Below the pieces are notes generated by a model, which searched no databases, was not told the DNA's origin, and was given only the letters and a program-made list of their open reading frames with translations. Source: Nocardia veterana NBRC 100344 (GTDB lineage Bacteria; Actinomycetota; Actinomycetes; Mycobacteriales; Mycobacteriaceae). From it: DNA of 64,000 bases. Position numbers and translations under genes: made by a program. The stretch covers positions 1-64,000 of the forward strand of contig NZ_BAGM01000053.1 of assembly GCF_000308855.1 (NCBI RefSeq), given 5' to 3'. Below are positions 51,007-59,826 of the stretch, in pieces. The first letter of the stretch is position 1. Each line of letters starts with the position of its first letter.

Positions 51007-51832
51007 GGGCCGATCCTAGTCGAAATTCTCCCGCCGTCCGGCCGTCTCCGGGGCTCCGAATGACATCGATGCAATTTCTTCGCGGAGCGTCCCGGCGGGT
51101 CCAGGCAACTCGCCGCAATCGGGCCCTCCCGGGTGTTCGATCTCACGTTCGCTGGAGCGGCGTCCAGCGGTCGCACGGGGTCGCGCGGTCATAGCCGGAA
51201 ACTCGCCGCGGTGACTCCGGTAACGTTCCAGCGGCCCGGTGGCGATATCCCGGCTGCGAGAGACGGACCACGGTTCCTGCGGTGCGGATCGGTGACTTTC
51301 GCGGCTGTCGGTGGCGGCCGTGCCGATCGCCCGGCTCGCCGATGACGGTCGACCGAGACGAGGGCGGTCGGCCGTCATCATTTCTCTTCCGCCGATCGCC
51401 GCAACATCGGCGCCGGCGGAAACGGGTAGTTTCGCCCGGACCGCGAACGGACCCGGGTACGCGGGCGCCAGTGGCTACTCGGCCCTGTCCGACCCCGGCA
51501 CGGCAATGTCCTGCCACCGTGAGCATGGTTGCGGCGCACCCACGCGAAGCCGGTGCAGTGCATATCGGCCACCACCCGTGGCGCGGTCGGCCCCGAACTG
51601 CTTGCGGCGCACGGATTTCGGCCCGAGCATCCGGCGGTCCGGACGCGCCGCCCGCGATGTTCCGGCAGCCGTTCGCGGTCGATCGTTCGGGCGGGCCGCG
51701 TCCGGGCCCTCCGCACGCCTCGTCGCACGGTGTCACCTGCCGCCGGGCATTAACGTATTCGCCGGATCCGCGCGATGATTCGAGTAGCGCACTACTCGTG
51801 CGCGCGCTGCTGGGGGGCGGGAGAATTCGGAT
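51007..51832. other. 826-base region without a recognised gene
   Basis: Frames on both strands are Arg/Ser/Pro-rich and have no known domain, so I call none. The left edge holds the dnaE1 -10 box. At the right edge, 51781-51798 is the palindrome CGAGTAG-CGCA-CTACTCG, followed by a ribosome-binding site GGGAG at 51819-51823 for the next gene. Short GC-rich inverted sequences occur throughout. It may be decayed coding DNA or a long regulatory spacer. Confidence 0.5.
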
Positions 51833-53065
51833 ATGAAGCGGTTGGTCGTCTGTTGTGACGGGACGTGGGGTACGGAGAGCAATCCGACCGTCTCCAATGT
51901 CGTGAAGATCGCCGAATCGGTGCGGTCGAGTACCACCACCGAGGCGGGGGACCATGTGGGCCAACGGGTCTTCTATGTCGACGGTCCCGGATCGCGCGGA
52001 TATCTGGCCGACCGACTGCTCGGCGGCGCCTTCGGACTCGGCCTCGACGCCAACCTGTCCACCATGTACTGGCAGCTGGCGCTGAACTGGGAGCCCGGCG
52101 ACGAGATCTACGTCTTCGGATTCAGCCGCGGCGCCTACACCGCCCGCAGCCTGGTGGGCATGATCAATCGGCTGGGGCTGCTCACCGCCGACGCCATGGT
52201 CGACCGCGTCTATCCGCAGGCGCTGAAGATCTACCGCCAGCGCAAGGACGATCCGGACGGACCCGATCGCCCGGAGTGGGTCGAATTCCGTGAGCGGCAC
52301 TGCGTCTATCCGGTGCCGATCACCTTCCTGGGCGTCTTCGACACCGTCGGCGCGCTCGGCATCCCGGGGATCACCTCGTGGCGCTATCGCTTCCACGATG
52401 TCCGGCTGTCGCCGAATGTGCGGTACGCGCGCCAGGCGCTGGCCATCGACGAACGCCGGCGCATGTACGCGCCGTGCCTGTGGGAGGTCACCGACGAACC
52501 CGCGGGCGGCCCACGCGGCGCCGACCGGGTACAGCAGGTGTGGTTCGAGGGTGTGCACACCGATATCGGCGGCGGATACGCCGACAGCAGGCTGTCCGAC
52601 ATCACGCTGCGCTGGATGGTCGACCAGGCCCGCGCGGCCGGGCTGGGCTTCGACGAGGAGCGGATCGAGCAATTGCTGAACCGCCGTGCCACGACGCGAT
52701 CCGCGCCGGCGACGGCCGTGGAACCGGAATCACCGGTGCGGGCGCATGATTCGCTCACCGTCTTCTATCGCGTCCTGAATGTCGCGGGGTTCCTGCTGCA
52801 TCCGCGCAATCCGCGTTTCTACGCCGATTCCTGGCGCCGGCTGTCCGCACCCGGCGATCGCCGGGTCTATCTGGCCGATTGCGCTGCCCCCTGCGCGACC
52901 TACCGGCCGCCCAACGTCGAACGGTGGGCCGCCGAACTCGCCGGCCCGCTGCCGACCCTGCCGGTGCGGGGCGGCGACGCCGGCGAGGCCGGGGCCGGCC
53001 GTTCATCCGAGATCGGCGGCGAGCAGCCGGCCGGGGGCAACCCGGTGGCCGGGAGCGCGGCCTGA
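51833..53065 (+). CDS. DUF2235 alpha/beta hydrolase (Tle1-like phospholipase fold)
   Basis: A 410-residue protein. It opens with the DUF2235 start K-R-L-V-V-C-C-D-G-T-W. The nucleophile is S98 in G-F-S-R-G-A-Y-T-A-R, the aspartate is in G-V-F-D-T-V-G-A-L-G, and the histidine is in E-G-V-H-T-D-I-G-G-G-Y. In proteobacteria related proteins are type VI phospholipase effectors, but stand-alone actinobacterial ones have unknown roles, and I see no secretion genes or signal peptide here. Ends in a Gly/Ala-rich tail. ATG with GGGAG nine bases upstream. Confidence 0.85.
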   Translation: MKRLVVCCDGTWGTESNPTVSNVVKIAESVRSSTTTEAGDHVGQRVFYVDGPGSRGYLADRLLGGAFGLGLDANLSTMYWQLALNWEPGDEIYVFGFSRGAYTARSLVGMINRLGLLTADAMVDRVYPQALKIYRQRKDDPDGPDRPEWVEFRERHCVYPVPITFLGVFDTVGALGIPGITSWRYRFHDVRLSPNVRYARQALAIDERRRMYAPCLWEVTDEPAGGPRGADRVQQVWFEGVHTDIGGGYADSRLSDITLRWMVDQARAAGLGFDEERIEQLLNRRATTRSAPATAVEPESPVRAHDSLTVFYRVLNVAGFLLHPRNPRFYADSWRRLSAPGDRRVYLADCAAPCATYRPPNVERWAAELAGPLPTLPVRGGDAGEAGAGRSSEIGGEQPAGGNPVAGSAA

Positions 53066-53395
53066 TCCCGAGGGGGTTGCCGGCCGGCTCGGCCGGCGCA
53101 ACTCCGGGCCTCGGTCCGGTGGGAGTCCCGGCTCTGTCGCGGCGACCGTAATCGGACCGAGACTTCGGCCTGCCTGTGATGTGCCGCACATAACCGCTGG
53201 TCGACGCGATTTTTCTCAGGTGAATAACACCTGGTGTTCATTCACCGTTATGTTTACGTTCACTTGTCGCAATCAGTCTGTGACTCGCCAGAAAGCAGAC
53301 CTCCGGTCTGTTTCAACCGCGGCGAGCGGGCTTTTGTTCTGTGGATCGTCGCGATGGTCACCCCACCGTTCGACCGATCCGGAGCTCGTATCGCC
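53066..53395 (+). promoter_or_regulatory. Leader of the transglycosylase gene with two inverted repeats
   Basis: A 330-base gap with locally low GC. At 53219-53246 GGTGAATAACACC and GGTGTTCATTCACC form an almost perfect inverted repeat (one extra base). Just after it, GTTAT (53247) and GTTCA (53258) are spaced 11 bases, reminiscent of the direct repeats bound by MtrA. Possible -10 boxes are TATGTT (53249-53254) and TACGTT (53255-53260). CAGACC-TCC-GGTCTG at 53296-53310 forms a further hairpin in the probable untranslated leader. Confidence 0.4.
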
Positions 53396-53956
53396 ATGCA
53401 CATCAGAAAACTGCTGCCGCTTGCCGCCTTCGCCGCCGTCGTGAGCGTGCCGGTGGCCGCCCACGCCGAGGCCCCGATCGCCGGGGTGCCGCCGGAGCTG
53501 CAGACCAGCGCCGAACAGCTGCAGGTGCAGGCCGGTCAGTGGCAGCAGGGGCTGCCGCAGCCGCAGCAGGACCAGGTGCAGCAGTTCGTGCAGGGGCTGC
53601 CGCAGCCGCTGCCGCAACTGCTGCCGCCGGCCTTCCCGGACAACCTCGACGGCTGGATCCGCCACGCCCTCTACGTCATGGGCCAGCACGGCATCCCGGG
53701 CAGCTACGACGGCATCTACCGCAACGCCATGCGGGAATCCGGTGGCAATCCGCGCGCGATCAACCTCTACGACTCCAATGCCGCCGCGGGTATCCCGTCG
53801 AAGGGCCTGATGCAGGTCATCGACCCGACCTTCGCCGCCTTCCACGTCGACGGCACCTCCTGGGACATCTACGATCCGGTCGCGAACATCGCCGCCGCCT
53901 GCAACTACGCGGCGCACCGCTACGGGTCGATCGACAGCGTGTTCTCCGCGTACTGA
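53396..53956 (+). CDS. Secreted lytic transglycosylase (SLT domain)
   Basis: A 186-residue exported protein. A signal peptide (M-H-I-R-K-L-L-P-L-A-A-F to A-H-A-E-A, about 1-26) is followed by a Gln/Pro-rich region (about 35-80, with repeated G-L-P-Q-P) and an SLT domain of the type seen in actinobacterial resuscitation-linked proteins. The catalytic acid is E114 in R-E-S-G-G-N-P, and K-G-L-M-Q-V-I is the second motif. It cleaves glycan strands. ATG 53396 is preferred since it begins the signal peptide; GGAG lies 11 bases upstream. Confidence 0.87.
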   Translation: MHIRKLLPLAAFAAVVSVPVAAHAEAPIAGVPPELQTSAEQLQVQAGQWQQGLPQPQQDQVQQFVQGLPQPLPQLLPPAFPDNLDGWIRHALYVMGQHGIPGSYDGIYRNAMRESGGNPRAINLYDSNAAAGIPSKGLMQVIDPTFAAFHVDGTSWDIYDPVANIAAACNYAAHRYGSIDSVFSAY

Positions 53957-53988
53957 TCCCGTCGCACCGATCCCGCCGGCGCTCCGGC

Positions 53989-56415
53989 TCAGCGCACCAG
54001 CAACGCCACCGGCAGCCGGGCGAACAACTTCTCCAGCCGGACCCGGCCGGTGAAGGTGTGCCCGGTGAGCCGGTCGGTCCAGGTGCCCGAGGGCAGATCC
54101 AGCACGGTGTCGGCCCAGCCGCCCTCGGTGAGGGCCAGGCTGTGCCGGGTGGCCGCCACGATCACCTGGGGCGGTTCGCCGACGCGGCCGCGCCCGTAGC
54201 TCACCAGATGTTCGCTGCGCTCGCCGACGGCGAACAGGGGCGTATAGGAGCCGCCGACGAAGCAGTCCGGCCGCTCGCGCCGCAACCACAGCGCGTAGGC
54301 CACGATCCACATCTTCGCGGCGCCGGAGGTCTCCAATTCCGGTGTGCCGGTGAGGGATTGCAGCATAGCCAGGCGGTGCCCGAAGTCCACCGGGCGGCGG
54401 TTGTCCGGATCGACCAGCGAGTCCTCCCACAGCTCGCAGCCCTGGTACACATCGGGAATGCCGGGCCCGCACAGCTGTAGCAGCTTCTGCCCCAACGAAT
54501 CCGACCAGGCGTGCGGAGCCAGCCGGGTCGCCAGTTCGCCGAGTTCGGCGCCCACCGGGCCGTCGATCACCGCATCCAGCCAGCGATGTACCTCGGCTTC
54601 GAAGTCGAGGTCCGGTTCTTCCCACGACGAGCGCAGCCCCGCCTCCCGGACCGCCTTCTCGGCGAAGCGGTGCAGCCGTTCCCGGAAATGCGGCACCGTG
54701 GCGGGCCGGCGGCCGTCCACCGGCCACACACCGAACATGTTCTGCAGCAGGAACGCGGCGGTCGGTCCGTCCGGCGGCGGCACCAGCTCCAGCCAGGCGC
54801 CGACCGCACGCGACCAGCTCTCGGCGACCTGCGACAGCACCGTGATCCGGGCGCGCACATCCTCGCCGCGTTTGGTGTCGTGGGTCGACAGCGTCGTCAT
54901 GGTGGCCGGGCGGCGACGGGCGCGCTCGGCATTGGCGAGATGGAACTCCAGCACCGAGCGGCCGAACCGGCCGGGATCGCCACCCATTTCCTGCAGCGAC
55001 ACCAGCCGCGCCGCCTGATAGAACATGGTGTCGTCGACCGCTTTCGCCGCCACCGCACCGCCGACCTGATGCAGGCGAGTCGCCGCTTCACCACCGGCCG
55101 CCAGGGCGCGCACGAGGACCGACAGCGGCGCGGTCAGTTCCCGGTTGCGCTGCTGCACCTCGGCCACCACCGTGGTGAGCACCCCCGCCAGCGGCGGGTA
55201 GTCGGTGCGATAGACCGGCATGTGCGACAGCACCTCGATGGTGGCATTGGTCAACGCGATATCGCTGATGGCCGCGGCGTCGAAGCCGTTGACCGCGGCG
55301 TCGCGCTTCACCGCGGCGACCAGCCGGCGCACCTCGGGCACCAGTAGTCGTTCGGCGACCGCGCGTTTGATCCGGTGTTCGGTATCGGCGATCCACGCCG
55401 CGTCGCTGCCGTGTCCGAGCATCCGGCGCGACAGCTCGGTCAGGGCCTCCTCACCGGCCGGATCGACGAAGATGCCGCCGACCTCGGCGAGTGCCTCGTA
55501 GCCGGTGGTGCCGTCGACCGGCAGGGTGGCGTCCAGCGTCTCGTCGCGGCCCAGCACCTTCTCGACCAGCAACAGCCGCTGCGGCCCGATCAGCCGGCGC
55601 AGCTTGGCCAGATAGGCCGCGGGATAGCTCAGCCCGTCGGGATGGTCGACGCGCACGCCGTCGATCAGATCGTGCTCACACCAGGCGGCCAGTTCGCGAT
55701 GGGTCAGGTCGAACACCGCCGGATCCTCCTGACGGATCGCGGCCAGTTCGGACACCGCCAGGAACCGGCGGTAGGTGCAGATCCCGGCCTTCCAGCTGAC
55801 CAGGCGATAGTGCTGGCGGTCGTGGATGCGCAGGGCGTTCTCGCCGTCGGTGCCCGGGGCGATCGGGAACCGCAGATCCCGCAGGGCGAGCACGGGTTCG
55901 GGGCCGGACCGGTCGACGGTCAACGCCGCGGGATCGTTCTCACTGGTCAGCACCGGCAGGGCGAGCCGGCCGCCGGCCCCGTTGGCCGGACTCCAGTCGA
56001 TGTCGAAGATGTGCGCGAACTTCGAATTCTTGCCGTTGCGCAGCACATCCCACCACCACGGATTGCGTCGCGGATCGCCGACGCCGACGTGGTTGGGCAC
56101 CAAGTCGACGATCAGTCCCATGCCGCGGGCGCGGACCTCGTCGGCGAGTGCCTTCAGCCCGCCGGGCCCGCCCAGCGCCGCCGACACCGTGGTCGGGTCG
56201 GTGACGTCGTAGCCGTGCGTCGAACCCGGCATCGCCGTCATGATCGGGGACAGGTACAGATGCGAAATGCCCAGTTGCTGAAGATATTCGGCGATGGCGC
56301 GGGCATCGGCGAAGGTCAGCGCGTCGGGACGCAGCTGCAGGCGATAGGTGCTGCGCACGGGGGTTCGGCGCCCGATCGGGCCGGTGCGGTGTTCGGGGGA
56401 AGGGGTGTCTGTCAT
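53989..56415 (-). CDS. treY: Maltooligosyl trehalose synthase
   Basis: An 808-residue GH13 enzyme that rearranges the reducing-end glucose of maltooligosaccharides into a trehalose unit. The four GH13 regions are visible: D-L-V-P-N-H-V, G-V-R-V-D-H-P-D-G, the catalytic glutamate region L-V-E-K-V-L, and a late D. It starts in a four-base overlap with treX, so both are probably co-expressed. The partner treZ, which frees trehalose and normally follows treY in mycobacteria, is not here: the next gene is the convergent transglycosylase, 32 bases away. Confidence 0.92.
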   Translation of the reverse strand: MTDTPSPEHRTGPIGRRTPVRSTYRLQLRPDALTFADARAIAEYLQQLGISHLYLSPIMTAMPGSTHGYDVTDPTTVSAALGGPGGLKALADEVRARGMGLIVDLVPNHVGVGDPRRNPWWWDVLRNGKNSKFAHIFDIDWSPANGAGGRLALPVLTSENDPAALTVDRSGPEPVLALRDLRFPIAPGTDGENALRIHDRQHYRLVSWKAGICTYRRFLAVSELAAIRQEDPAVFDLTHRELAAWCEHDLIDGVRVDHPDGLSYPAAYLAKLRRLIGPQRLLLVEKVLGRDETLDATLPVDGTTGYEALAEVGGIFVDPAGEEALTELSRRMLGHGSDAAWIADTEHRIKRAVAERLLVPEVRRLVAAVKRDAAVNGFDAAAISDIALTNATIEVLSHMPVYRTDYPPLAGVLTTVVAEVQQRNRELTAPLSVLVRALAAGGEAATRLHQVGGAVAAKAVDDTMFYQAARLVSLQEMGGDPGRFGRSVLEFHLANAERARRRPATMTTLSTHDTKRGEDVRARITVLSQVAESWSRAVGAWLELVPPPDGPTAAFLLQNMFGVWPVDGRRPATVPHFRERLHRFAEKAVREAGLRSSWEEPDLDFEAEVHRWLDAVIDGPVGAELGELATRLAPHAWSDSLGQKLLQLCGPGIPDVYQGCELWEDSLVDPDNRRPVDFGHRLAMLQSLTGTPELETSGAAKMWIVAYALWLRRERPDCFVGGSYTPLFAVGERSEHLVSYGRGRVGEPPQVIVAATRHSLALTEGGWADTVLDLPSGTWTDRLTGHTFTGRVRLEKLFARLPVALLVR

Positions 56416-58547
56416 CTCGATATCGGGGTGGCTTCGGTACGGCGGAGGACGAGCAGGCAGCGAGCGGGTACGGCGACCGTGGCCGCTGCGGGGTAGGTGG
56501 CGTCTGCGCGCCCGGTGGGTGTCGAGCAATCCAGCGCCACCGACCAGTGCGCGCCGAATTCCGGTCCGGGTACGGCGAAATCGAGGGGTGCGTCATGGGC
56601 ATTGAAGCACAGCAGGAACGAGTCGTCGCGCACCCGTTCCCCGCGCGGGCCCGGTTCGGCGATCGCCTCGCCGTTGAGGAATACCGCCAGCGACCGGGCG
56701 AAGCCGGTGTTCCAGTCCGCGGTGGTCATCTCGGTGCCGCCCGGGGTGAACCATGCGATGTCGCCGGGCCGGTGGTCGTCGGCGCCGGGCCGGCCGTCGA
56801 AGAAGCGGCGGCGCCGGAAGACCGGGTGGGCTCGGCGCAGCGCGAACGCGGCCCGCGTGAAGGCCAGCAGATCCGCGTACTTCTGCGCCGCGCCCCAGTC
56901 CATCCAGGTCAGCGGGGAGTCCTGGCAGTAGGCGTTGTTGTTGCCGTGCTGGGTGCGGCCGATCTCGTCGCCGTGCAACAGCATCGGCGTGCCCTGGGAC
57001 AGCGCCAGGGTGGCGATCATGTTGCGGCTCTGCCGATCTCGCAGGGCGCAGACCTCCGGATCGTCGGTGGGCCCCTCGATTCCGCAGTTCCAGGACCGGT
57101 TGTAGTCCTCGCCGTCGCGGTTGTCCTCACCGTTGGCGTGATTGTGCTTGTCGTTGTAGGACACCAGATCCCGCAGGGTGAATCCGTCGTGGGCGGTGAC
57201 GAAGTTGATACTGGCGCTCGGGCGGCGGCCGGTGGCCTCGTACAGGTCCGAACTGCCGGTGAAGCGCGAGGCGAACTCGCCCAGGGTGGCCGGTCGCCCG
57301 CGCCAGTAGTCGCGCACGGTATCGCGATACTTGCCGTTCCACTCGGTCCACAGCCCCGGAAAATTGCCGACCTGATAACCGCCCTCGCCGACATCCCACG
57401 GCTCCGCGATCAATTTCACCTGGCTCACGACCGGATCCTGCTGCACCAGATCGAAGAAGGTGGAAAGCCGGTCCACATCGTGCAATTCCCGGGCCAGGGT
57501 GGCGGCCAGGTCGAAACGGAATCCGTCGACGTGCGTGTCCAGCACCCAGTAGCGCAGCGAATCCATGATCAGCTGCAGCGTATGCGGGTGGCGTACATTC
57601 AGGCTGTTACCGGTGCCGGTGTAGTCCATGTAGTGCGCCGGATCCGCCGGGGCCAGGCGGTAATAGGCGGCATTGTCGATGCCGCGCAGGCCGATGGTGG
57701 GCCCGAGGTGGTTGCCCTCGCCGGTGTGGTTGTAGACCACGTCCAGAATCACCTCGATGCCCGCGCCGTGCAGTGCGCGCACCATCGCCTTGAATTCGGT
57801 GACCGCGGCGCCGGCACGGGAATCGGCGGCATATTCCCGGTGCGGGGCCAGATAGCCGAAACTGTTGTACCCCCAGTAGTTTCGCAGCCCCCGGTCGAGC
57901 AGGACGTGGTCGTGCAGGAACTGATGGACCGGCATCAACTCGATCGCGGTGACGCCCAGCGACAGCAGATGGTCGATGATCGCCGGGTGGGCGAGACCGG
58001 CATAGGTGCCCCGCAGCCGGGCGGGAATCGCCGGATGTGTCATGGTCATGCCCTTGACGTGGGCTTCGTAGATGACGGTCTCGTGATAGGGCCGCCGGGG
58101 CGCCCGATCACCGGCCCAGTCGAAGGACGGATCGACCACCACCCCCGTCATGGTGTGTCCCAGCGTATCCGCGCCGTAGGTGTAGAGGGCGGGATCGGCG
58201 CCGAATTCTCCGGTGAACGCCTTACCGTAGGGGTCGAGCAGGAATTTGCTGCTGTCGCAGCGTAATCCACGAGCGGGATCGTAGGGACCGTGTACGCGGA
58301 AGCCGTAGCGCTGCCCCGGCGCCACGGTGGGCAGGTATGCGTGCCAGACGTATCCGTCGACCTCGTCGAGGGAGATGCGGTCTTCCCCGCCGTCGGGGTC
58401 GATCAGGCACAACTCGACGCGTTCGGCAACTTCGGAGAACACCGAGAAGTTGGTGCCGGCCCCGTCGTAGGTCGCGCCGAGCGGGTACGCGGCGCCCGGC
58501 CAGACGCCCAGCGGCGTCGGATCACCGGGTGTGTCGGGCCGAACCAT
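56412..58547 (-). CDS. treX: Glycogen debranching enzyme of the TreX/GlgX type
   Basis: A 711-residue GH13 isoamylase-type enzyme that removes alpha-1,6 branches from glycogen and feeds linear chains to TreY. An N-terminal CBM48 domain (about 12-110) precedes the catalytic domain with D-V-V-Y-N-H-T, G-F-R-F-D-L-A (nucleophile Asp), L-I-A-E-P-W-D (acid/base Glu) and N-F-V-T-A-H-D-G. A -10 box TACTGT (complement of 58554-58559) six bases before the ATG suggests a leaderless treX-treY mRNA. Confidence 0.92.
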   Translation of the reverse strand: MVRPDTPGDPTPLGVWPGAAYPLGATYDGAGTNFSVFSEVAERVELCLIDPDGGEDRISLDEVDGYVWHAYLPTVAPGQRYGFRVHGPYDPARGLRCDSSKFLLDPYGKAFTGEFGADPALYTYGADTLGHTMTGVVVDPSFDWAGDRAPRRPYHETVIYEAHVKGMTMTHPAIPARLRGTYAGLAHPAIIDHLLSLGVTAIELMPVHQFLHDHVLLDRGLRNYWGYNSFGYLAPHREYAADSRAGAAVTEFKAMVRALHGAGIEVILDVVYNHTGEGNHLGPTIGLRGIDNAAYYRLAPADPAHYMDYTGTGNSLNVRHPHTLQLIMDSLRYWVLDTHVDGFRFDLAATLARELHDVDRLSTFFDLVQQDPVVSQVKLIAEPWDVGEGGYQVGNFPGLWTEWNGKYRDTVRDYWRGRPATLGEFASRFTGSSDLYEATGRRPSASINFVTAHDGFTLRDLVSYNDKHNHANGEDNRDGEDYNRSWNCGIEGPTDDPEVCALRDRQSRNMIATLALSQGTPMLLHGDEIGRTQHGNNNAYCQDSPLTWMDWGAAQKYADLLAFTRAAFALRRAHPVFRRRRFFDGRPGADDHRPGDIAWFTPGGTEMTTADWNTGFARSLAVFLNGEAIAEPGPRGERVRDDSFLLCFNAHDAPLDFAVPGPEFGAHWSVALDCSTPTGRADATYPAAATVAVPARCLLVLRRTEATPISR

Positions 58548-58700
58548 ATACCGACAGTAACCGCCGCACCGGAGCCGCCCGCGCGGGTGGCCCGGGTGGG
58601 CGGGTACCCGACGAGGCGCTCCGGACCCCGCGGTGCCATGCTCTGCCGTTGCGGGTGTCCGGTAATCGGACAGCTACCGGCGCGGCGCCGACCGTGGTGG

Positions 58701-59678
58701 TCATGGCAAGGCGCGCCGCCAGGTCTGGCCCACGAGGTCGGCGCCGAAGCTGTGGTGCGGCCGGGAGTCGACGAGTTCGAATCCGGCCCGCTGATAGATC
58801 CGCCGGGCCGCGGTCAGCACATCGTTGGTCCAGAGCACGATGTCGCGGTAGCCGGCCGCCGTCGCGAAACGGAGACAGTGCTCGACCAGCGCGGTGCCCA
58901 CGCCCGATCCGCGGGCCGACGGTTCCACCAGCAGCAGTCGCAGCCGGGCGGTGCTGTCATCCTCACGCACACAGAAGACCGCGCCCACCGCGGTATCGCC
59001 GCACTCGGCGATCCAGGCCGCTTCGCTGTCGGGATCGTGCCCGGCCAGGAAGTCGGCCACGATCTTCGCGACCAACGCCTCGTATTCGATGTTCCAGCCG
59101 TATTCGGCGGCGTAGAGCACCGCGTTGCGCTGGATGATCCAGCCGTAGTCGCCGGCGCGCGGGCTGCGGATCCGGATCTCGGTTCCGGCGTCCGCCGCGG
59201 GCCGGCCCGGTGGTGCGCCGGTGGGGGAGTCGCTCGTGTCCGGATCGAGCAGACGCTCGATCGTGTGCATGGCGGAGCGCAACCGGTGGCGGTCCGCGCT
59301 GCTGTGCCGCGCCAGCAGCGCCGCGACCTCGTGTGCGGACCGGCGGTCGAGGTCGCCGGCGGCGGCGCGGCCCGCGGCGGTGAGGGCGACCGACTGCCGG
59401 CGGCCGTCGGACTCCGATCGTCGCCGCTGCGCCAGTCCCGCGGCTTCGAAACGGGTCAGAATGCGGCTGAGATAACCCGGGTCGAGGCCGAGTTCGGTGC
59501 GCAGCGTCCGCACATCGCGCGGCCCGGTCCGGTTGAGCTCGAACAGGATTCGCGCCTCGGTCAGCGAGAAGTCGCTGTCGAGCAGATGTTCGTCGAGTAC
59601 GCCGAGCCACCGGGTGTAGCGGCGGTTGAAGGCGCGGACGGCGGCGACGTCGTCGTGGCCGGGTGCGGTCATCGGCAT
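58701..59678 (-). CDS. MarR regulator fused to a GNAT acetyltransferase
   Basis: A 325-residue two-domain protein. Residues 1-145 are a MarR winged helix (recognition part L-G-L-D-P-G-Y-L-S-R-I-L-T-R-F; wing S-D-G-R-R-Q-S-V). A Pro/Gly linker follows, then from about 165 a GNAT domain with the acetyl-CoA loop V-E-P-S-A-R-G-S-G-V-G-T-A-L-V. Such fusions are widespread; few have known targets. ATG 59678 or ATG 59672 can start it after GAGGG. A long perfect palindrome upstream is the likely operator. Confidence 0.87.
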   Translation of the reverse strand: MPMTAPGHDDVAAVRAFNRRYTRWLGVLDEHLLDSDFSLTEARILFELNRTGPRDVRTLRTELGLDPGYLSRILTRFEAAGLAQRRRSESDGRRQSVALTAAGRAAAGDLDRRSAHEVAALLARHSSADRHRLRSAMHTIERLLDPDTSDSPTGAPPGRPAADAGTEIRIRSPRAGDYGWIIQRNAVLYAAEYGWNIEYEALVAKIVADFLAGHDPDSEAAWIAECGDTAVGAVFCVREDDSTARLRLLLVEPSARGSGVGTALVEHCLRFATAAGYRDIVLWTNDVLTAARRIYQRAGFELVDSRPHHSFGADLVGQTWRRALP

Positions 59679-59697
59679 GGGCCCTCGCTTCACGAAG

Positions 59698-59716
59698 TCT
59701 TTGACTGAGTCAAAGA
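59698..59716. promoter_or_regulatory. 19-bp palindromic operator of the MarR-GNAT gene
   Basis: TCTTTGACTGAGTCAAAGA is a perfect palindrome about a central G, 20 bases upstream of the MarR-GNAT start. It carries TTGACT on both strands, so the bound protein would block a -35 element. Confidence 0.65.
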
Positions 59717-59785
59717 TATCGGTGCGGGCTGCCGGTGCGCAGCCGAACCGCGCGATCCGGATGCCGGCCCGATCCGCCGCGGTGT

Positions 59786-59804
59786 TAACTTGAACGGCGT
59801 TCAA
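59786..59804 (+). promoter_or_regulatory. bioA promoter with BioQ-type operator
   Basis: TTGAACGGCGTTCAA (59790-59804) contains the TGAAC-N3-GTTCA palindrome known for the actinobacterial biotin repressor BioQ. It overlaps the -10 box TAACTT (59786-59791) and the expected transcription start. The same 13-base core precedes bioF. Confidence 0.75.
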
Positions 59805-59826
59805 GCCGTCTCGTGAAGGGATCCTC

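Noticed and set aside
51311..51778. 155-codon frame in the dnaE1-DUF2235 gap
   Set aside because: Low-complexity Arg/Ser/Pro/Ala composition, no ribosome-binding site, no recognisable domain, and equally open frames on the other strand.
53066..53395. ydaO riboswitch before the transglycosylase gene
   Set aside because: The leader has palindromes but not the conserved core of that riboswitch.
53234..53395. N-terminal extension of the transglycosylase from an upstream GTG/ATG
   Set aside because: It would bury the signal peptide behind 54 residues encoded by the palindromic promoter region.
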